A stretch of DNA of 7,665 nucleotides, from assembly GCA_031261885.1 (NCBI GenBank), contig JAISIU010000088.1:1-7665 (forward strand). The letters run 5' to 3'. This DNA is from Bifidobacteriaceae bacterium. GTDB taxonomy: Bacteria; Actinomycetota; Actinomycetes; Actinomycetales; WQXJ01. The position numbers and the translations under genes were made by a program. Of the stretch, positions 5,149 through 7,665 are shown piece by piece (position 1 is the stretch's first letter; each line of letters opens with the position of its first letter). The notes beneath the pieces were generated by a model. It had not been told where the DNA came from and ran no database searches. It saw only the letters and a program-made list of their open reading frames with translations.

Positions 5149-7665
5149 ATGTTTCGCCTGACCAGGCTGTCTCTGCGCAATCGCGCCGTCATCGCACTCA
5201 TCACGCTCGGCATCATCCTGGGTGGCGTCATCGCCCTCGGGTCGCTGCGCACCGAGCTCATCCCGTCATTCGATTACCCGGCCGCCGGCGTCATCGCCAC
5301 CTCCCAGGGGGCCGCCCCCTCGATCGTCCAAACCGAGCTGACCGAGCCGATCGAGGCCGCCGTGCGCGGCGTGGATGGCATCAAGACCGTCACCTCCACC
5401 GTGTCGAACGGGTCCTCCGTCACGATCGCCGAGTTCGACTACGGCACGGACATGGATCAGGCCAACGAGAAGCTGACCACGGCCTTGGCCCGGATCAGCC
5501 GGCAACTGCCCGACGACGTCCAGACCCAGGTCGTCACGGGGTCCCTGAGCGACTTCCCGATCATCCAGCTCGCCGTGGCCGGCGCCGACCAGACGAAGCT
5601 CGCGAAGGATGTCGACGACGTCCTCCAGCCCAAGCTGAAACAGCTCGACGGCGTCCGCTCGGCCGACATCAGCGGGTTCGGCGACCCTCGCATCACGATC
5701 ACACCGGACCAGGCCAAACTCGCCCGCGACAAGCTGACCACGGCGGACCTCGTCTCGCTGCTGAAGGGCTACGGCGTCACCGTGCCGGCCGGCACGGTCG
5801 GCGACAGCGCCACGAAGCCGGAGCTCACGCTCTCGGTCCAGTCCGGCAGCGCCCTCACGAGCGTCGCCGATGTCGCAGCGCTGCCGCTGCGGACGCCATC
5901 GGGCGCGGTTGTGACGCTGGCCGACGTCGCGGCCGTGACCCAGGCAGCAGCTCCCGCGACGAGCACCTCGTGGCTCGACGGCAAGGACGCCGTCGCGATC
6001 TCGATCTCCGCCGACCCCGACGCGAACACCGTCAACGTGTCTAACGAGGTCTCCGACCTCGTGAAGCAGCTCGCCCCGGCGCTGGCCGCCGACGGCGTCA
6101 CCGCCAAGGTGGCGTACGACACCGGCCCATTCATCTCCGACTCCATCAGCGGACTGACCGAGGAAGGCGCGCTCGGGCTCGGCTTCGCCGTCATCGTGAT
6201 CCTGCTGTTCCTGCTGTCGATCCGCTCGACCGTGATCGCCGCCCTGTCGATCCCACTGTCACTGCTCGTGGCGTTCATCGCTATGTACGCGACGGGCGAC
6301 ACCCTGAACCTGCTGACACTGTCGGGCCTGACGATCGCCATCGGGCGCGTCGTCGACGACTCGATCGTGGTCATTGAGAACATCTCCCGCCACCTCACCT
6401 ACGGCGGGGACAAACGCACCGCGATCATCGACGCGGTCAAGGAGGTGGGTGGCGCCATCGCGGCCTCGACGGTCTGCACGATCGCCGTGTTCGCGCCCAT
6501 CGCTTTCGTCGGCGGGCTGGTCGGCGAGCTGTTCCGGTCCTTCGCGCTGACCCTGGCCGTGGCGCTGGCCGCCTCCCTGCTCGTCGCCCTCACGATCGTT
6601 CCCGTCCTGTCCTACTGGTTCATGAAGACGCCGGTCTGGATCGACGAGGCGGACCAGACCCACCAGCGGGAGGAGGCCGTCGCGAAGGAACGCCGCCGGC
6701 TCTGGCAGCGGGCCTACGTCCCCGTGCTGCGCGGCGCGCTCCACCATCCGGTCGTCGTCGTGCTGATCGCGATCGTGATCCTCGGCGGGACCGCGGCCGG
6801 CGTCCCGTCGATGTCCACGAACTTCCTCGGTTCCATGGGCATGGATACGGCGACCGTGACGCAGGACTTCCGGCCGGCCACGTCGCTTACTGAGCAGGAC
6901 GCCGAGTCGAAGCCCGTCGAGGCGGCGATCCGCGGCGTCGCGGGTGTCGAAACCGTCCTCACCGAGATCGGTTCGGATTCCGGGCTCGCCGGCGGCACGC
7001 CATCCGCTAGTTACTCCGTCACGCTCAGAGAGAAGGCCGATGCCGACGCCGTCACCAACCGCATCCGGGACGCCGTGCGGAACCTGGCCGGAACCCAGAC
7101 GACATCGATCACGGTCCAGGGCGCGGACCAGGGGCTCGGCACGAGCACCGTCGACCTCCAGGTCACGGCCACGAGCGAGGCCACGCTCGCGACGGCCGCC
7201 GACCAGGTCCTCGCGGCGTCGAAGAAGCTCACGCACCAGTCCGGCGCGACCAGCGACCTGGCCGCGAACATGCCGACCGTGCACGTGGACGTCAACCGCG
7301 CCAAGGCGGCCGCTGCTGGGCTCACCGAAACCCAGGTCTCGACCGCCGTGGCCGCCGCCGTGGCCCCGACCACGCTCGGCACGATCCAAACCTCGGCCGG
7401 CTCGACCGACGTCGTTCTCTCCTCCGGCACGCCGCCGGCCGACGCCGCCGCGCTTGCCCAACTGCCGCTCGCCGAAACCACCGCCGGCACGCTGACGGTC
7501 GGTGACGTGGCCACGGTCTCGCGGGTCTCCGAGCCGGCCACGATCGAGCGGATCGACGGCCAGCGCGGCGCGACGATCTCGTTGACCCCGAAGGGCCAGG
7601 ACCTCTCGGCCCTGACCTCGGAGGTCCGCACGATGATCGACACCCTGAAGCTGCCGGCCGGCGCG
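5149..7665 (+). CDS. RND-family efflux permease, AcrB/SwrC-like, N-terminal 839 residues (3' end outside window)
   Basis: Members of this family are proton-driven trimeric exporters in the cytoplasmic membrane that expel drugs, surfactants or lipids. The reading frame is open to the window edge; full-length relatives are roughly 1000-1100 residues, so the last ~200 or more residues, including TM8-TM12, are missing. Visible order: TM1 at about 14-34; first extracytoplasmic porter loop at about 35-335, starting ELIPSFDYPAAGV as in HAE-type pumps; TM2-TM6 at about 340-487; a cytoplasmic stretch rich in Glu/Arg/Lys at about 490-533; TM7 at about 535-556; then the second porter loop to the edge. 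TM4 carries IGRVVDDSIVVIENI, with the paired proton-relay aspartates at D403 and D404 (AcrB D407/D408). The GRVVDDS form recalls Gram-positive HAE pumps such as Bacillus SwrC. The TM10 relay lysine lies beyond the window. No membrane fusion protein, outer-membrane channel or TetR-type regulator gene is present in the window. The substrate cannot be told from sequence. Confidence 0.93.
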   Translation, partial: MFRLTRLSLRNRAVIALITLGIILGGVIALGSLRTELIPSFDYPAAGVIATSQGAAPSIVQTELTEPIEAAVRGVDGIKTVTSTVSNGSSVTIAEFDYGTDMDQANEKLTTALARISRQLPDDVQTQVVTGSLSDFPIIQLAVAGADQTKLAKDVDDVLQPKLKQLDGVRSADISGFGDPRITITPDQAKLARDKLTTADLVSLLKGYGVTVPAGTVGDSATKPELTLSVQSGSALTSVADVAALPLRTPSGAVVTLADVAAVTQAAAPATSTSWLDGKDAVAISISADPDANTVNVSNEVSDLVKQLAPALAADGVTAKVAYDTGPFISDSISGLTEEGALGLGFAVIVILLFLLSIRSTVIAALSIPLSLLVAFIAMYATGDTLNLLTLSGLTIAIGRVVDDSIVVIENISRHLTYGGDKRTAIIDAVKEVGGAIAASTVCTIAVFAPIAFVGGLVGELFRSFALTLAVALAASLLVALTIVPVLSYWFMKTPVWIDEADQTHQREEAVAKERRRLWQRAYVPVLRGALHHPVVVVLIAIVILGGTAAGVPSMSTNFLGSMGMDTATVTQDFRPATSLTEQDAESKPVEAAIRGVAGVETVLTEIGSDSGLAGGTPSASYSVTLREKADADAVTNRIRDAVRNLAGTQTTSITVQGADQGLGTSTVDLQVTATSEATLATAADQVLAASKKLTHQSGATSDLAANMPTVHVDVNRAKAAAAGLTETQVSTAVAAAVAPTTLGTIQTSAGSTDVVLSSGTPPADAAALAQLPLAETTAGTLTVGDVATVSRVSEPATIERIDGQRGATISLTPKGQDLSALTSEVRTMIDTLKLPAGA

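Noticed and set aside
5037..6044. 335-codon plus-strand open frame overlapping the start of the RND gene
   Set aside because: It is an out-of-frame shadow with an Arg/His-rich translation. The frame from 5149 encodes a clear RND permease.
1..7665. Search for CRISPR arrays, tRNA or rRNA genes, insertion sequences and attachment sites
   Set aside because: No spaced direct repeats, cloverleaf-like segments, transposase motifs or flanking inverted repeats were seen on either strand.

Overview
The window carries three protein-coding genes in GC-rich DNA with G or C at most third codon positions. Gene content suggests an actinobacterium (Actinomycetota). The evidence is two long secreted multidomain proteins with Ala/Pro-rich linkers, a surface protein combining BspA-type leucine-rich repeats with an InlB B-repeat, and an RND permease whose TM4 motif (IGRVVDDSIVVIENI) resembles Gram-positive members of the family. 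I cannot name a genus from this sequence.

Layout: (1) positions 33-73 hold a 13-bp perfect inverted repeat placed as a terminator for the leftward gene. (2) Positions 97-2169, minus strand, encode a 690-residue exported surface protein: signal peptide, BspA-like LRRs, Ig-like domain, Pro/Thr linker, InlB B-repeat, SH3b domain. (3) Positions 2170-2402 form a 233-bp divergent intergenic region with two facing promoter candidates, a tandem heptamer, a 7-bp-stem hairpin and a small palindrome. (4) Positions 2403-5000, plus strand, encode an 865-residue exported protein with about twelve beta-propeller (NHL-like) repeats followed by two BIG2 domains. (5) Positions 5001-5148 hold a hairpin, a -10-like TATGCT and a ribosome binding site. 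(6) Positions 5149-7665, plus strand, encode the first 839 residues of an RND-family efflux permease that runs off the right edge.

The two divergent genes look like partners at the cell surface. Both products have export signals, repeat-based recognition or scaffold domains, and strongly basic C-terminal modules, and neither has a sortase motif. The RND permease follows gene 2 but has its own promoter candidate, and no adaptor (membrane fusion) protein or regulator is visible next to it. I found no RNA gene, CRISPR array, insertion sequence, toxin-antitoxin pair or phage feature. I see no convincing undescribed system. The most distinctive items are the domain mosaics of the two surface proteins, their shared basic tails, and the compact promoter region between them.
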